The translations under genes and the position numbers were made by a program. The notes under the pieces are model-generated. The model ran no database searches, had not been told where the DNA came from, and was given only the letters and a program-made list of their open reading frames with translations. From Otatea glauca (Eukaryota > Streptophyta > Magnoliopsida > Poales > Poaceae), in the NCBI GenBank assembly GCA_036346275.1, contig CM070711.1, forward strand, positions 46,997,435-47,061,434: a stretch of 64,000 bases of DNA, written 5' to 3'. Shown here one piece after another: positions 32,117 to 44,129 of the stretch. Positions within the stretch are counted from its first letter, which is position 1. Each line of letters starts with the position of its first letter.

Positions 32117-35100
32117 GTAGCAGCCCAAAATTTTCCAAATTAAGTAATAAAGTTGACAAATTATTTTCTGAGATTTTTGTGGATTTTATGAATTTTTGAC
32201 ATTTAAATAAAATTAGTTTCAATAACATAGTTATTGATCCTGATTTTCAAATTTTGAATTCAAAGCATTTCAAAGTCTGGAAATAATTTATTTAAGTCCC
32301 ACTAAATCCAGATAACCTCTCCAAAAAGTTTCATGAATTTGAGAATTCATTTGCTGCTTTTGAAAAAATCAATAATAGATTTCTTCATTAAAATAGAAGC
32401 AATAATTTAAAAATTCACACAGCTGATCATGCTCTGAATTTAAAAATTCACATAGCTGATCATGCTCTGAATTTTTTTATCAAATCATTTTTTTCATTCC
32501 TAAACCATCCCCAAAAAATTTCATAAGATTTGAAATTGTTTTGTTAGCCCAAACACATTTAAGAAGAATCAACTGCCAATTTAAAACACAACTAAAATCA
32601 GCAAAATTCCGAAAATGGAAAACACCCAAACTAAGAAACCATTTCTTTAGTCGGAAGGCATAATCTAGCAAAATACGCTTTTCCCTATTTGACATCTCTC
32701 CCCCTCCCTCTCTCTCTGACGTCCGAGCCCCGCTTGTCAAGTCATCTGGTCCCGGCCCACTCGTCAGCCACTCACCTCGCCAGAGCGTGCCCCACTGCAG
32801 CCACTCTAGGTCTCACACGCCCCTCCCGTAGCACTGCACGCACACGTGAATCGGCTGCCACTTCTCTGCCTCGCCCTAGCATAGCACCGCTAGCCTTGCC
32901 ACGCCACCCCGCTCCAGCCGCCTCGCGCCAAGGCCCCGGGACTTGCACCTCTGATCATCTGCTGCCCCATTGCCTGCGCTAGTCCTCCGTTGAGCCATCA
33001 CACCACCATTGATGGCCCTGGTACCCCACGTGCATTGCCACACTGCCGGAAAGGCCAGGATTCGCATTGTTGTCCTCACTCCATTGGCCATGTCACCTTG
33101 CCTTAGGGCCTGAGCTCGGAGTCTCACGCCGGTGCCTATTTAAGGAGCTCCATGGCTGCCCCTAACTCCCCACTCGTCCCTGCACTCCCTCTACCCCAGA
33201 GCCAAAGCCACTGCCTCCAAGGACCGCCATTATCGTAGAGAGCAAGCCATAGCTCATTTTTTCTTCCCGGGTAAGCCATTCGCCATTTCCTCTGAGATGA
33301 AGCTTCTTTGGACTACCCTGACCTCTTTCCCCACCCACCTCCTTCCCTATTCTGCATTACAGCTTTGCCATCGCCTCAGTCACTGTCTTCCTCAGCCTCA
33401 GCCACCGTTGCCAAAGTCCCTCGGTGATCTCTAGCTGTTCTTGACCCCCAAAATGAAACTCTAGCATGTCCTAGATGCTTTTCCTCTGTTAATTGAGTAC
33501 CATCACCCCCACGTTTCCCTTCGCTACTTGCCATTACCGTCGTAGCTTGGCTTAGCCACCGGCACACTCTTACCCACTCCGACCACCGCCGATGGGTGCC
33601 CTAGGTCCCCTGCGATGCCTTTTAGCCATCCTGACCATCCACTCTCCGCTATTCACCGCCATTCACCACCGGTGAGCTCACCCGAGCTGCGTCCTATTTT
33701 GAGTCACCGTCAGGTGGGCCCCCCTTGTCAGGTCCCCCCACGCGCACGTACCATGTCACTGACAAGGTGACCCTACCTGTCGGTTTTTCTTTTAAAACCA
33801 AAAAATAAGATCTGTGTCTATGACATGCGGGCCTTAGTAGGAATAAATGATTTATTTCATAAATTGAAACGATATTTGAAATGAATTAGTGACAGTGGAC
33901 CCCACATGTCAGCATCTGTAAAATAAATAAAAAATCCTAAAAAATGATAAATGTTCTTTCAGTGCATTTGAAATTACGCTGTCTCTATCGAAAAATGTAT
34001 TCTCGGGGAAATTAGTTTCTGACATCAACCCTTTTTCTATTTTAGGGAATTTTCAACCGATTAAAATTCAAATGCCCATACTTTTACAAATGAATTCTAA
34101 ATCGAGTGAAACTAGTTTTAAAATTTTTCTAAAATCATGAACTTCCTATTTCTGCAAAAATATTTGAATTTGGTCTCTGTTTGTGTTCATTTAGCTCTTA
34201 TATTTGCTATGCGATGTACCACGTGTAGATACCGATGCTCCAGAAATTCTCCTCGTCGACCCCGAACAACCTCAAGAATTCAACGAGCAAGACAAGTACC
34301 CTCTTTGATCATGTTCATCCTATTATTTTACTTAAATTATGTTGTTTTACAAATTTATATATACAAGTGTGTATTTTCAATAAAGTTGCTATATTGTGGT
34401 TAATGGTAGATAATCTTATTGTTGCATGTAATTTCCTTGATAAATATGCAAATTACAACCTTGAAAACCATAAGATAAGAGTTAGGCAATATATAATGCC
34501 AACTTGGGTATATTCGACTGTATGTATAATTGATTACCATGCCTTACTATTGCGGGAACAAATGGTTAGTTATACTTTTTGTTCATGGAATGGGAATTTT
34601 GACATATTTATCTCAGTTATTTTACTATAAAATCAAAATCAAAATCTATGGCTTTACACGGGCGAGTTATTTATATATTGTGAAGTGAGTGGACTTGCAC
34701 ATAGTATAGGTGGAGTTCTCACTTGGGTGGATTAAGGACCGAACTATTGTGTTGCTTTCAAGCCAAGACATCTGTGCAACCACAAGTGCTATTATAGGGT
34801 AGCCTTAGCTTATTAAGTTGCTTGGGACTAGCTTTGCACATTGGAAGGTTGGAGTAGTACAGACATTCCGGGTAGGTTTGCTCATAGGGCTGTCCACACA
34901 GGAGGTGTGGGGAAAAAATACCAATGCAATAGTGTATGCCTTACTTTGGAGGGAAATGGTTATGACAGGTTGTACTATCATTGTTATTATGTTATGATAG
35001 GGTGTACTGTCATTATTATTATTACGAGAATGTGAATTTTATTTCTGCCACCATAGCAAGGGTCAAACATCACAGGGCTAGTGCAAAGTTAGGTCTATGT

Positions 35101-35629
35101 GATGTAAAGGCTCTCGTTATAATCTCTTGGCCATACACTAAAGGAAGTATAAAAATAGTGGCCGTAAAAAGAGTTGATCATGTCTTGTAGGTAAGTTGTA
35201 TGACTCTGCAGAGTGTAAAATCTTTTTGAAAAGCTATGCCCGCGACTAAGGATGGCTCAGTAAAGTCATCACTTAGTTAGATTTATGTTTTTACAAAAAT
35301 GGTTGAATTGGAAAAATTGGGGAAAGTTTTGTTTTCAGATTTTATGCCAAAAGATGGTAGGAAATGGTTCGATAAACACAATCATGGAGGATTGTGAGTT
35401 GCTCTTACATATTTTACACATACACATACACTTGTTATTTATATACTTTGCAACTACTCTTTACAAATTCCATTTACAATCTACTATTTGTTATTGTTGA
35501 ATAAATCTCGCTTTATGCAAAAGAACCTAGAATGACCACCTCTTTTGATATAGCCAAACATTTACTTATATTTGTGATACACTACAAGTCTTGCTGAGTA
35601 CAAATATACGCACCCTTACAAGTTGATAT
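32117..35629 (+). mobile_element. Long LTR relic B, truncated at its 3' end
   Basis: It begins near TAGCAGCCCAAAATTTTCC, a decayed form of the TGTAACA-CCC start seen in relics D and E. It has a GC-rich block (32690-33780) and a clear homologue of relic A: GCACATTGGAAGGTTGGAGTAG near 34835, CTCTGCAGAGTGTAAAA near 35204, and TGCTGAGTACAAATATACGCACCC near 35593. The expected end is missing where CACTA-2 starts, and I do not find it after CACTA-2 either. No coding domain is present. Confidence 0.5.
32407..32472. repeat. Tandem 33-bp duplication in relic B
   Basis: Two adjacent copies of a unit containing AAAATTCACA(C/T)AGCTGATC followed by ATGCTCTGAATT, differing by about one base. This indicates a recent slip or unequal exchange. 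Confidence 0.85.
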
Positions 35630-35699
35630 CACTATTATAGAATAGTACAACACTATCGCTTCATCTGAGTCGATTCTTAACTTTTAAGGAAAAATCGAT

Positions 35700-35915
35700 T
35701 GTGATAGATGATCTCGGAGAGGGTGTTAATAATAATCACAATCAGTTCTCAGGTTAGAACCGATTGTGATATAGCATTGGGCACATCACCATCAGTTGTG
35801 GGCACATCATAATCGGTTCCTACCTAAGAACCGATTGTGATGTGCATGTAGAAACCAATTGTGATGTGAATCCTATATCACGATCAATTCTTATCTCAGA
35901 ACCGATTGTGATATG
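35700..35915. repeat. CACTA-2 left subterminal array
   Basis: Alternating copies of ATCACAATCGGTTCT and AGAACCGATTGTGATA, about nine in 215 bases. Confidence 0.85.
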
Positions 35916-35925
35916 CCTCGCTAGG

Positions 35926-35934
35926 TTATTTATA
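35926..35934 (+). promoter_or_regulatory. TATA-like box of the CACTA-2 transposase gene
   Basis: TTATTTATA lies just after the last array copy, in the same place as the box in CACTA-1. Confidence 0.45.
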
Positions 35935-36309
35935 TCCTTGGGCTGAACTCTCCTCTGTTGTTGTTCCAGAGGTCAAAACAACCGCCGCTGCCCCAAAAAA
36001 CATCACATATTCTTATTGGAAGCAATACTTGGATGAGAAATTATGAAATCCTTGAGGTTAGGTGTTAAGAGGGAAAAGTTAAAGCCCTAGCTTGAAGAGA
36101 TTTCCCCTCAATTTTCCCTCATTTGTGGTTTTCTTCAAAAGGTGAGCATTCCTTCAAACCCCTTCAATTTTACACTAGGTAATTTCGATATGTCGCAAAG
36201 AGAGTTCAGGTTGCACTGGAATTGTGTGTATCCTATCATATTTCACACCTTTTATTTGACAAGCACACATCCATTTAATTATCTTTGTAGTACTCTCATG
36301 TTAATATGG

Positions 36310-36740
36310 AATTATTGTTGTTGTAATATGATGAATGTTAGAGTTTAGGTTGCGTAACCTACATCTCCATTCGAGGATGCTTGTTTATAAATATACTGAA
36401 ATGGCATATTTATAAGCAAGCACTCTCAAATTGCCACGCTTTTTGGATAGTTCGAGGAAATGTGGTTCGGACAAGTTACTAAGCTGTTGTACAACTCCAG
36501 AGAAAGTTTCGGTAGCATCTCCCTAGTGTTCTCTGGATATAGCACCCCACTTGACTTGTTGTCGAGACGTGTGTTTGGAGAACAACAGGAAGATACTACC
36601 GAAAGTTTCTCTAGAGTTGTACAACAGCTTAGGAGCTTGCCTGAACCACATTTCCTCGAATGGGATTAGGACCTAACCTAATTAGAGATTAGGAGTCATC
36701 ATTGGTACATACTTAGTTGGTGAATAGATAGACGTTTCTT
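36310..36740 (+). repeat. CACTA-2 leader copy 1 with a 210-bp palindrome
   Basis: From 36451 (TTCGAGGAAATGTGG) to 36660 (CCACATTTCCTCGAA) the two halves are reverse complements with few mismatches. Arms are about 90 bases; the best stretch, AAGCTGTTGTACAACT onward, matches about 37 of 40. The loop holds CACTTGACTTGTTGTCGAGA. A short frame (36460-36669) ends ...RSLPEPHFLEWD. The block precedes the TNP2 start by about 300 bases and is repeated at 43600-43990. Confidence 0.85.
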
Positions 36741-36954
36741 TAAGATCATTCAATTTTTTAACTTTGTTAATGCTTGTACCCTTATTTTGTTTCATTGAAA
36801 TCAAAATATTTGCAAGCTATTGCATTAGGTAATTCGATATCATTGTTGATGTTTTAAATGTATGTGTCCCAACTAGGTTGTCTCAATATTTGAAATAGCT
36901 AGTTAGCTGTCGCTCCAGTTTTTCCTTAATTTATTATTCGTAGTTTAATTGTAG

Positions 36955-39900
36955 ATGGACCGTGAAGAATAGATGTATCAGAAAAACCATGTGAGTGCTG
37001 AATTTTAGAGGGGTGTTAAGGAGTTAAAAAAATTGCAGAATAAGACATGGTGAAGAGAGATGTAAACTTCATATATTGTCCTTATTTTGATTGCATCAAT
37101 CTAAGGAAATTTAACAACTCAGCTCAAATTGAAGACCACTTGATTCGACGTGGCTTTGTGAGGAATTACACGTGTTGGATCCATCACGGGGAGACAAGTA
37201 GTACCCGTTTGGTATGCAACGAAGACATGCTGGAACCAGATCACGAGTTGCAGTGTGATATATTTGAGAAGGACAATTTAGAGCAAATGTTGTGGGATGT
37301 GGAGGGAAATTATATGGAAAGAGAGTTTGAAAAGTTTAAAAGCTTGATGGAAGACGCTGCCAAACTGTTGTTCTCGGGTTGCAAAGCGGAATACAACAAG
37401 TTAGGTTCGGTCCTTGCATTGTTCGAACTGAAGGAAAAACACTGTTGGACGTATACAAGTTTCAATACACTTTTAGTTCTTCTATCGGATGTGCTTCCGG
37501 AGGGAAATGAGTTACCAACAAGCATTTATGAAGTGAAGAAGCTACTATGTCCCATGGGAATAGAAATACAAAGGATACATGCATGTTCGAATGATTGCAT
37601 CTTGTATCGTAATGCGTATAAGAAATTGCACGTTTGTCCAGTTTGTGGTATACCCCGTTACAAACAAAAGGAGAAGTGTAATGATAAGAAATGTAAGAGC
37701 TAGGGTGATGACGATGAAGAGGTCATTAAAGGGGCATCGGTAAAGGTATTGTGGTACTTGCCCATCATTCGCCGTTTGGAGCGGTTGTTTGCAAATCCCA
37801 GAGTAGCAAAATTATTGCGTTGGCATTATGAATCTCGAAAGGAAGATGGCAAGCTGAGACACCCCGCTGATTCGGCTCAATAGAGAAATATCGATTGGAA
37901 ACATGAGGAGTTTGGTGCAGAGATGAGGAACATAAGATTTGGATTTAGTACCGATGGAATGAATCCATTTGGTAATATGAGCAGTCGTCACACCACTTGG
38001 CCAGTTCTGTTGTGTATCTACAATCTCCCTCCTTGGTTGTGCATAAAACGAAAGTATATCATGATGTCGTTGCTAATCTCGGGACCCAAATAGCTGGGAA
38101 ATGATATTGATTAGGGGTGAAAATGGGTCGAATTTTATCTGCCCGATCCTTATCCGAATCCAGTTGGGATCGGATTCGGGATGGATTTTAGATATCCGGT
38201 CAGATCCGATCCAGATCCAGATATTTGAATCCGGATACTGGATTAGATTCGGAGCATGAAGTATCCAGGAAATATGGGTCGGTACCCAGATATCGGATAA
38301 TTAGATATTCGGTTTTGAAGATGGGCCCTAGCCCATAGCCTCCCGAGTCCTGGCGAGTGCCGACCTGGCGTCTTGGGCTCCTGCCTCCTGGCCCATCCAA
38401 CCATCACGCTTCACATCACAGGCATCAGCACATTCGCCAATGCCCTAATGGCGTAAGTGCTTGATAGGCTGATCCCCATTCGGCTGGCGACTGGCGACGT
38501 CTCCCTCTCCCCACCTGGCCATAGGCCACCCCAGCACGGCAGCCACAGCACCCCTACCCCTTGCGGCTGGCAGCGTCTCGACTCGCCCCGGCACGATGGC
38601 ACCCGCAGCAGCGTCTCGCCCCAGCACAACGGTGTCTTCCCTGGCCAGCTTCTGCCATATGTTGCCCACTTGTTGTCATTGACTTGCCCAGATCTGATCT
38701 GCTCCCGGTGGTAAAAGTTATATTCTTTCTTTCTGAATGCATCCCTCGTTTTTTCGTTTGTAAATCAAGGTTAAACCAGCAAATGTGTGGATGACTTTAT
38801 GTAGGTGTTCTTCAAGTACTTAACAAAAGAATTATCATTGTGATTAAGCATCACTGGTCAAAGTCAAGGTAAAAGTTACCAATAGCTATTACTATATGAT
38901 TCTGCTACTTCTCCTTGTTTGTCTTTGATGTCTGAAATTGAGATCTGATACACACTGGTTAGCATCTTATAATCTTATTGGCTTATTGCAACATGTGGCT
39001 TGTTTGAAGTTCATCATTTCAATGTCTCTAGCATGTTGTTGGGATTTCTGGAACAAATATTTTTGCCTCTAATGGCAGAGGCCCTTACGAGAGTTACTAA
39101 TTGTTATGTTGTTTACCGTTAATAGTTAATTCTTGGTTTAAAACTACTGTTTATCAGGCAGTCGTCACCATTTGCTAATCTTACAAGTCAGGACCAGTAC
39201 TTGGTGGATTGGTTGGTCTAATGTCTGAATTTTAGTGCTTCTGTGCTTAATTTTAATTGTATATCATGTTGAAAGTTATTCCAGCCAAATCTCGTTACCG
39301 ATAGCAACAAGATGTGTATACAACTTAATTATTCCTTTCAAACAGGGAACGGATGCATTTTACATGCCCATAAAATAGTTAAACAGATGGAAGGATTACT
39401 CCTTGTTTGTCTAACTCTAGATTTCACATCTATTTATACATAATGCTCAATTAGTTTTGTTGCTATGCCATCTATTTATGCATACATAATTCGTATATCT
39501 TTATCCATTCTCGATCCGAATTTGTCACATATCCGACCCGTGCCCGTATCCTGAATTATCCTATTTGTGAAGAGATCGAGAGCTTGTGGCTGCCGAATTC
39601 TAAGAAAACTGTGTACATAGGTCACCGTAGGTTTCTACCTCGAAGTTATCGATATCATAAGATGTATGACAAATTTGATAGGAAGAGGGAAGTTCGTTCG
39701 GTCCCGCAGCCTATGAGTGGAAGGCAAGTATATTCACGCATGGAGGATATCAATGTTCAGTATGGAAATAGCCGTAAATCTGTTCGTCCTAGGACCATTT
39801 GGAAGAAGAGGTTGATATTTTGGGAATTATAATACTGAAAGGAGTTAGATGTCCAGCATTTTATTGATGTCATGCACGTTGAGAAGAATATTTGCGACAA

Positions 39901-41455
39901 TTTGGTTAGCATCATGCTGAACATACCTGGGAAGATCAAGGATGGTGTGAATGCTCTCCGCGATTTGGCCTACATGGGAACCAGGCCCAAGCTTGTAGTG
40001 ATAGAGGAGGATGGAAAAGGTCTGTACATCCCCGCTGCATACTACACCTTGTCCAAGAAGGAGAAAGAAGACCTCTGCAAGTGTCTTCAAGGTTTTAAAG
40101 TTCCATCAGGCTACTCTGCAAATATTAAGAAGTTTGTATCCATGGCTGATTTGAAGTTGCTTGGTATGAAGTCCCATGACTGTTATGTCTTGATGATCCA
40201 AATGCTCTCTATTGTAATCAGAAATATTCTACCAGAGGATGTCAGATTGGCAATCACGAAGCTATGTTATTTCTTCAATGCGATTTCTGGCAAGGTTGTT
40301 GACTTCGATGTGCTAGACAACTTACAGAGTGAGGTGGTGCAGACTCTATGTCAGCTTGAGATGCATTTCCCCTCGTCGTTCTTCGACGTCATGGTCCACC
40401 TTGTTGTTCACCTTGTTAGAGAGATTAAGATATGTGAACCCGCATTCCTACGTTACATGTATCCGTTCGAGAGGTACATGAGTATATTAAAGTCATATGT
40501 GAAGAATAGGTCGAAGCTTGAGGGTAGTATTGTTGAAGGTTATGGGACTGAAGACGTTATTAAGTTCTACGTTGACTATCTAGGTAAAAGACAACCAATT
40601 GGCGTTCCTGTATCTCATCATGAGGGCAGACTTAGTAGCAAAGGAACCATTGGGTCCAAACTAAAGAGTCCATAGTTTGATATGTATTATAAAGTGCATT
40701 TGACAGTCTTGCAATATAGCGCAGAAGTTCATCCATACATCTAGCAACACAAGTTGATATTATGGGAAGATAATCCACATATGGATGATCTTTTCATCAC
40801 GCGAGAACACAACGATCGATTTCTCACATGGTTCAAAAAAAAGGTGAAGGTCTCCGTCAGTGAGGATGTCAAATGATTGGCTGACAAACCAAGATTTAAT
40901 GTATAGACATGGCAGGGGTACGATAACAATGACTACACATTTTACACTGAAAGTCAAGATGCAAAGAGTACAGTTTAAAACAGTGATATGAGCATAGATG
41001 CTTTGTCCGATGATCACTCGAAAAGAGTATCCTCAACCGCAATGAACTCCTACTACGGGATGATCGTATAAATATGGGAGCTCGATTATGGAATATACAA
41101 AGTTCCTTTGTTTCAATGTAAGTGGGTGAGACTTCCACATGAAGTGAAGGTCAACAAGAGAGGTTTTACTCTTGTGGATCTCAGTAGACTCGTCTACAAA
41201 GATGAACCGCTCATCCTTGTGAAGCAAGCAACTCAAGTTTTCTATGCGCGTGATTCGGCCAATCCGAGATTGCACGTTGTCCTTCATGGCAAGAGGCGGA
41301 TCGTTGGAGTTGAAAATATTATAGATGAAGAAGAGTACAACAAATTTAATGAAATACCTCTATTTGCAGATGGGGCATGTCTTAGCGGTGACAACAACAC
41401 ACATAGAATAAATTACATGCGTGTAAATCATCAAGAAGGGATGTATTGTAAATAA
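36955..41455 (+). pseudogene. TNP2-type CACTA transposase, broken and interrupted (CACTA-2)
   Basis: It starts MDRE, hits a stop, then MYQKNH. An open stretch (37047-37703) has YTCWIHHGET, GIEIQRIHACSNDCILYRNA and HVCPVCGIPRYK. After one stop it continues with VLWYLPIIRRLERLF, IRFGFSTDGMNPFGNMSS and LPPWLCIKRKYIMM. At 38112-39563 a separate insertion replaces about 70-80 codons around the usual VYL..LLFVTINDFP region. Coding resumes with KTVYIGHRRFLPRSY, then a long intact stretch (39872-40675) with FIDVMHVEKNICDNLVSIML, LLGMKSHDCYVLM and a DUF4218-like FPSSFFDVMVHLVVHLVREI. A DUF4216-like tail (IWELDYGIYKVPLFQCKWVR) ends at 41455. Compared with CACTA-1 it keeps the DUF4218-like part. Confidence 0.82.
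38112..39563. mobile_element. Insertion in the CACTA-2 transposase, hAT-like ends
   Basis: It starts TAGGGGTGAAAATGGGTCG, typical of short non-autonomous hAT-type elements in plants. The right end, reverse complemented, reads TAGGATAATTCAGGATACGG then GGGTCGGATATG, so only the outer and GGGTCGGAT words agree. Subterminal ATCCGA/TCGGAT words occur on both sides. No 8-bp duplication is apparent (atattgat against tttgtgaa). It also contains a C-rich segment (38330-38720). No transposase. Boundaries are approximate. Confidence 0.5.
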
Positions 41456-41779
41456 AGGGACTTCGTCAATGTAAATAATGCTATGTGTCTGTACCATTGA
41501 TGCCAAAAAAAGTTATCTATATTTTAATGAAAACCCCAATCCATTAAAGAAAGTTCACCTATTTCCACCTGATTTTTTTACTGTTACTATGCACACAACG
41601 ACTGTACAAACTCCGGTCAAATGGGTTGGCAATCCAAAATAACTTGTTGCAGGCAGGCTTCTACAGCTTCAAGGAAGAACATGCATGCATGCAAGCTTCG
41701 AACAGGTTGACAAAAGCAGTTTACAGTTTGTACAGACAGCCAAGCAATAATACTGGATAAACAGCCAATGGAGCTATTG

Positions 41780-42215
41780 AGAATATAATGCTGATTACAT
41801 CGGTGCCGGTTCCCAGTAGAAAAACCAATTGTAATGGATATTACATCAGTGTTGGTTCCCAGTATAAACTGATTGTAATGATCACCAGTGTCAGTTCTAA
41901 GTAAAAACCGATTGCAATAGGTGGGTTCGTCAGTGTCAGTTTTCATTAAAACCCGATTGCAATGCTTGTCTCATAGTATCGGTTTTTATTAAAAACTGAT
42001 TGCAATGGGTGGGTTCGTCAGTGTCGGTTTTCATTAAAACCCGATTGCAATGCTTGTCTCATCAGTGTCGGTTTTAGTTAAAAATCGATTGCAATGCTTG
42101 TATCATCGGTGTCAGTTTTTATTAAAACCCGATTGCAATACTTGTCTCATTAGTGTCGGTTTTAATTAAAAATCAATTGCAATGCTGCCTCATCTATGTC
42201 GGTTTAACATGAAAC
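41780..42215. repeat. CACTA-2 central motif array
   Basis: About twelve alternating units built from TCAGTGTCGGTTTT and AAACCGATTGCAATG, spaced about 30-35 bases, some in recently duplicated blocks of about 65 bases (for example GGGTGGGTTCGTCAGTGTCG). It lies between the TNP2 gene and the leader of the second gene. It is related to the terminal motif but has its own consensus. Confidence 0.88.
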
Positions 42216-42229
42216 CGATAGATTTCTCC

Positions 42230-42700
42230 ATTTTCAGCATCCCCACCGAGCTTCTCAATACATTTCGGCATTTTTCCTCATCTTCTTGGCTTTCGCCGCA
42301 CTGACCATGACCACCCACGCGGCCCCCTGCCGCCGCCCACCTGACCATGCTGCCCCAGCCCCCCAACCCCCAACCCCCACCCCCCCACGTCGCCCCCTGC
42401 CCCGCCCGCCCGACCACGCCGCCCTTACCTCCCGACCGTGACCACCCACGCCGCCCCCTACCCCCGCTCGCCAGACCCACCGCCCCCTACCCCCCAACCG
42501 TGACCACCCACGCCGCCCCCCAACCCCACCCCACGCTGCCCCTACCCCCGCCCGCCAGAATCGCCGCCCCCTGTCCCCCGACGGCTTCCCCAGACGGCTC
42601 CTGCCCCCGACGGCTGCACAAGCTCGCGAACCTCGCTCTCTCCCTCGCCCGAGATCACGCCCTCGACCGTGGTACAGTACACTCTTAACTAGGGTTCTTA
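42230..42700 (+). other. C-rich leader of the second CACTA-2 gene
   Basis: Very C-rich, with repeats of CCGCCC, CCGACC and CGTGACCACCCACGC words in two to three tandem blocks of roughly 50-60 bases. Its position after the array matches the C-rich leader in CACTA-1 (22665-22860). Open frames exist on both strands but are products of composition. Confidence 0.55.
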
Positions 42701-43599
42701 GGAAATGCACTCTGATTGTGTGTTGCTTAGCACATGTGGATTACTATCTTTGCACACGCATTACATTTCATATATCACAAATGTGCTGCAATTGGTTGGA
42801 TAATTGCGGTTTGTTCTGCGATTTTGCTAAATTCTAGTGCTTGGTAAATTGATGAGCTGCATTTTAGTGGAGCCATCAACTGTAAGATTTCTATTGTCAA
42901 GGGTAGCTTCCTTGTATTTCTGAGTCATGTCAGTCAAACGCTTTAGCAAAGATGCATTCTCAGCTCTCAACTGGGTAACCTATATGACAGTGTAGTAATT
43001 AGCATGATAATCTTAATTTAGTTAGAGTTTAATTTAAGCATCATGGGTCATGATTTGATACGTGTGATTCAGGGTCGTTCAGATGAGATTGCTTCCTTTT
43101 TCTTGACCTCCTGGCTGATTCTCGATTTGACAGCATTCTGATCACAAAATTAGAACTGAGAAAGTCAGCATGGCAACAGTCGTACCATTTTCCAACATGG
43201 CAACATTGGATATCATGTATAATTGAGATTTATATCCTTACAAGATAAATTAATTTATTTCCCACATTAGTACCAAGTATTGGTTTCCAACTAGATGGAC
43301 GAAAATAGGCAATAGGCGCATGCCTCCTGAACTGCACAGCGGAGGATTTCTGGATGATAATTAAATCCTCAACTTAAATTCTAGAACATAATGTCCTCCT
43401 ATTGAAGTTAGAAACTCGTAGGAATGACTTCTTGTCTGATAAGTTTTGATTTACACAGATAATTTTATTTTTGGCTTTGAATCAATACTAGATCAAGCAA
43501 TTATGGAACACTGTACTAAGAAATTTGCTCCATTTTTCATTATAAGAAATTGATTTGCTCTATTTTTCATCGTAAGAAATTTTACTTCACATGTGATTA
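42701..43599 (+). other. Presumed intron of the second CACTA-2 gene
   Basis: AT-rich, no coding region. GGTAAC/GTAAG-like sites are present but no junction can be fixed. Confidence 0.3.
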
Positions 43600-43990
43600 T
43601 TGTTGCTGTAATACGATCAATGCTACCCAACCTATGTCTTCCGTTCGAGATGGCATATTTATAAGCAAGCAGTCTTGAATTGTCCACGTTTTTTGGGACA
43701 GTTCGAGGTGGTTCGGGCAAGTTCCTAATTAGATGTTGTACAACTCTAGAGAAAGTTTCGGTACCATCTCCCTGGCGTTCTCGGGATGCACACCCTCTTG
43801 ACTTGTTGTTGAGACGTGTATTTGGAGAACAGCGGGGACATGCTGCCGAAATTTTCTCTAGAGTTGTACAACAGCTTAGAAACTTGCCTAAACTACATAT
43901 CCTCGAATGGGATTAGGCCTAACCTAATTAGAGATTTGGAGTCATCGTTGGTACGTACTTAGTTGGTCAACAGATAGATATTTCTTTAAG
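43600..43990 (+). repeat. CACTA-2 leader copy 2 with the palindrome
   Basis: A second copy of the block at 36310-36740, including the palindrome (43702-43907), the GGCATATTTATAAGCAAGCA segment before it, and the CCTAACCTAATTAGAGAT segment after it. The frame ending ...RNLPKLHILEWD corresponds to the one in copy 1. It precedes the second gene as copy 1 precedes the first. Confidence 0.85.
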
Positions 43991-44129
43991 ATCATCCATT
44001 AATCTGTTAATTCACATGATTCTTTGTGAATAGCTATGAATTGCTTTCTCTCATGTTAAATATATGACCATGTCACATATGTGAATTGCTTTCTCCCATT
44101 ATGTTCAGGTTTGATATATACATATATAT

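Noticed and set aside
36460..36669. Short protein ending LEWD as a real gene
   Set aside because: It spans the palindrome, and conservation between the two copies may reflect DNA duplication only; kept as an open question in the findings.
42190..42710. Pro-rich and Gly-rich frames on both strands
   Set aside because: A C-rich tandem-repeat leader yields open frames in several phases; no family is recognisable.
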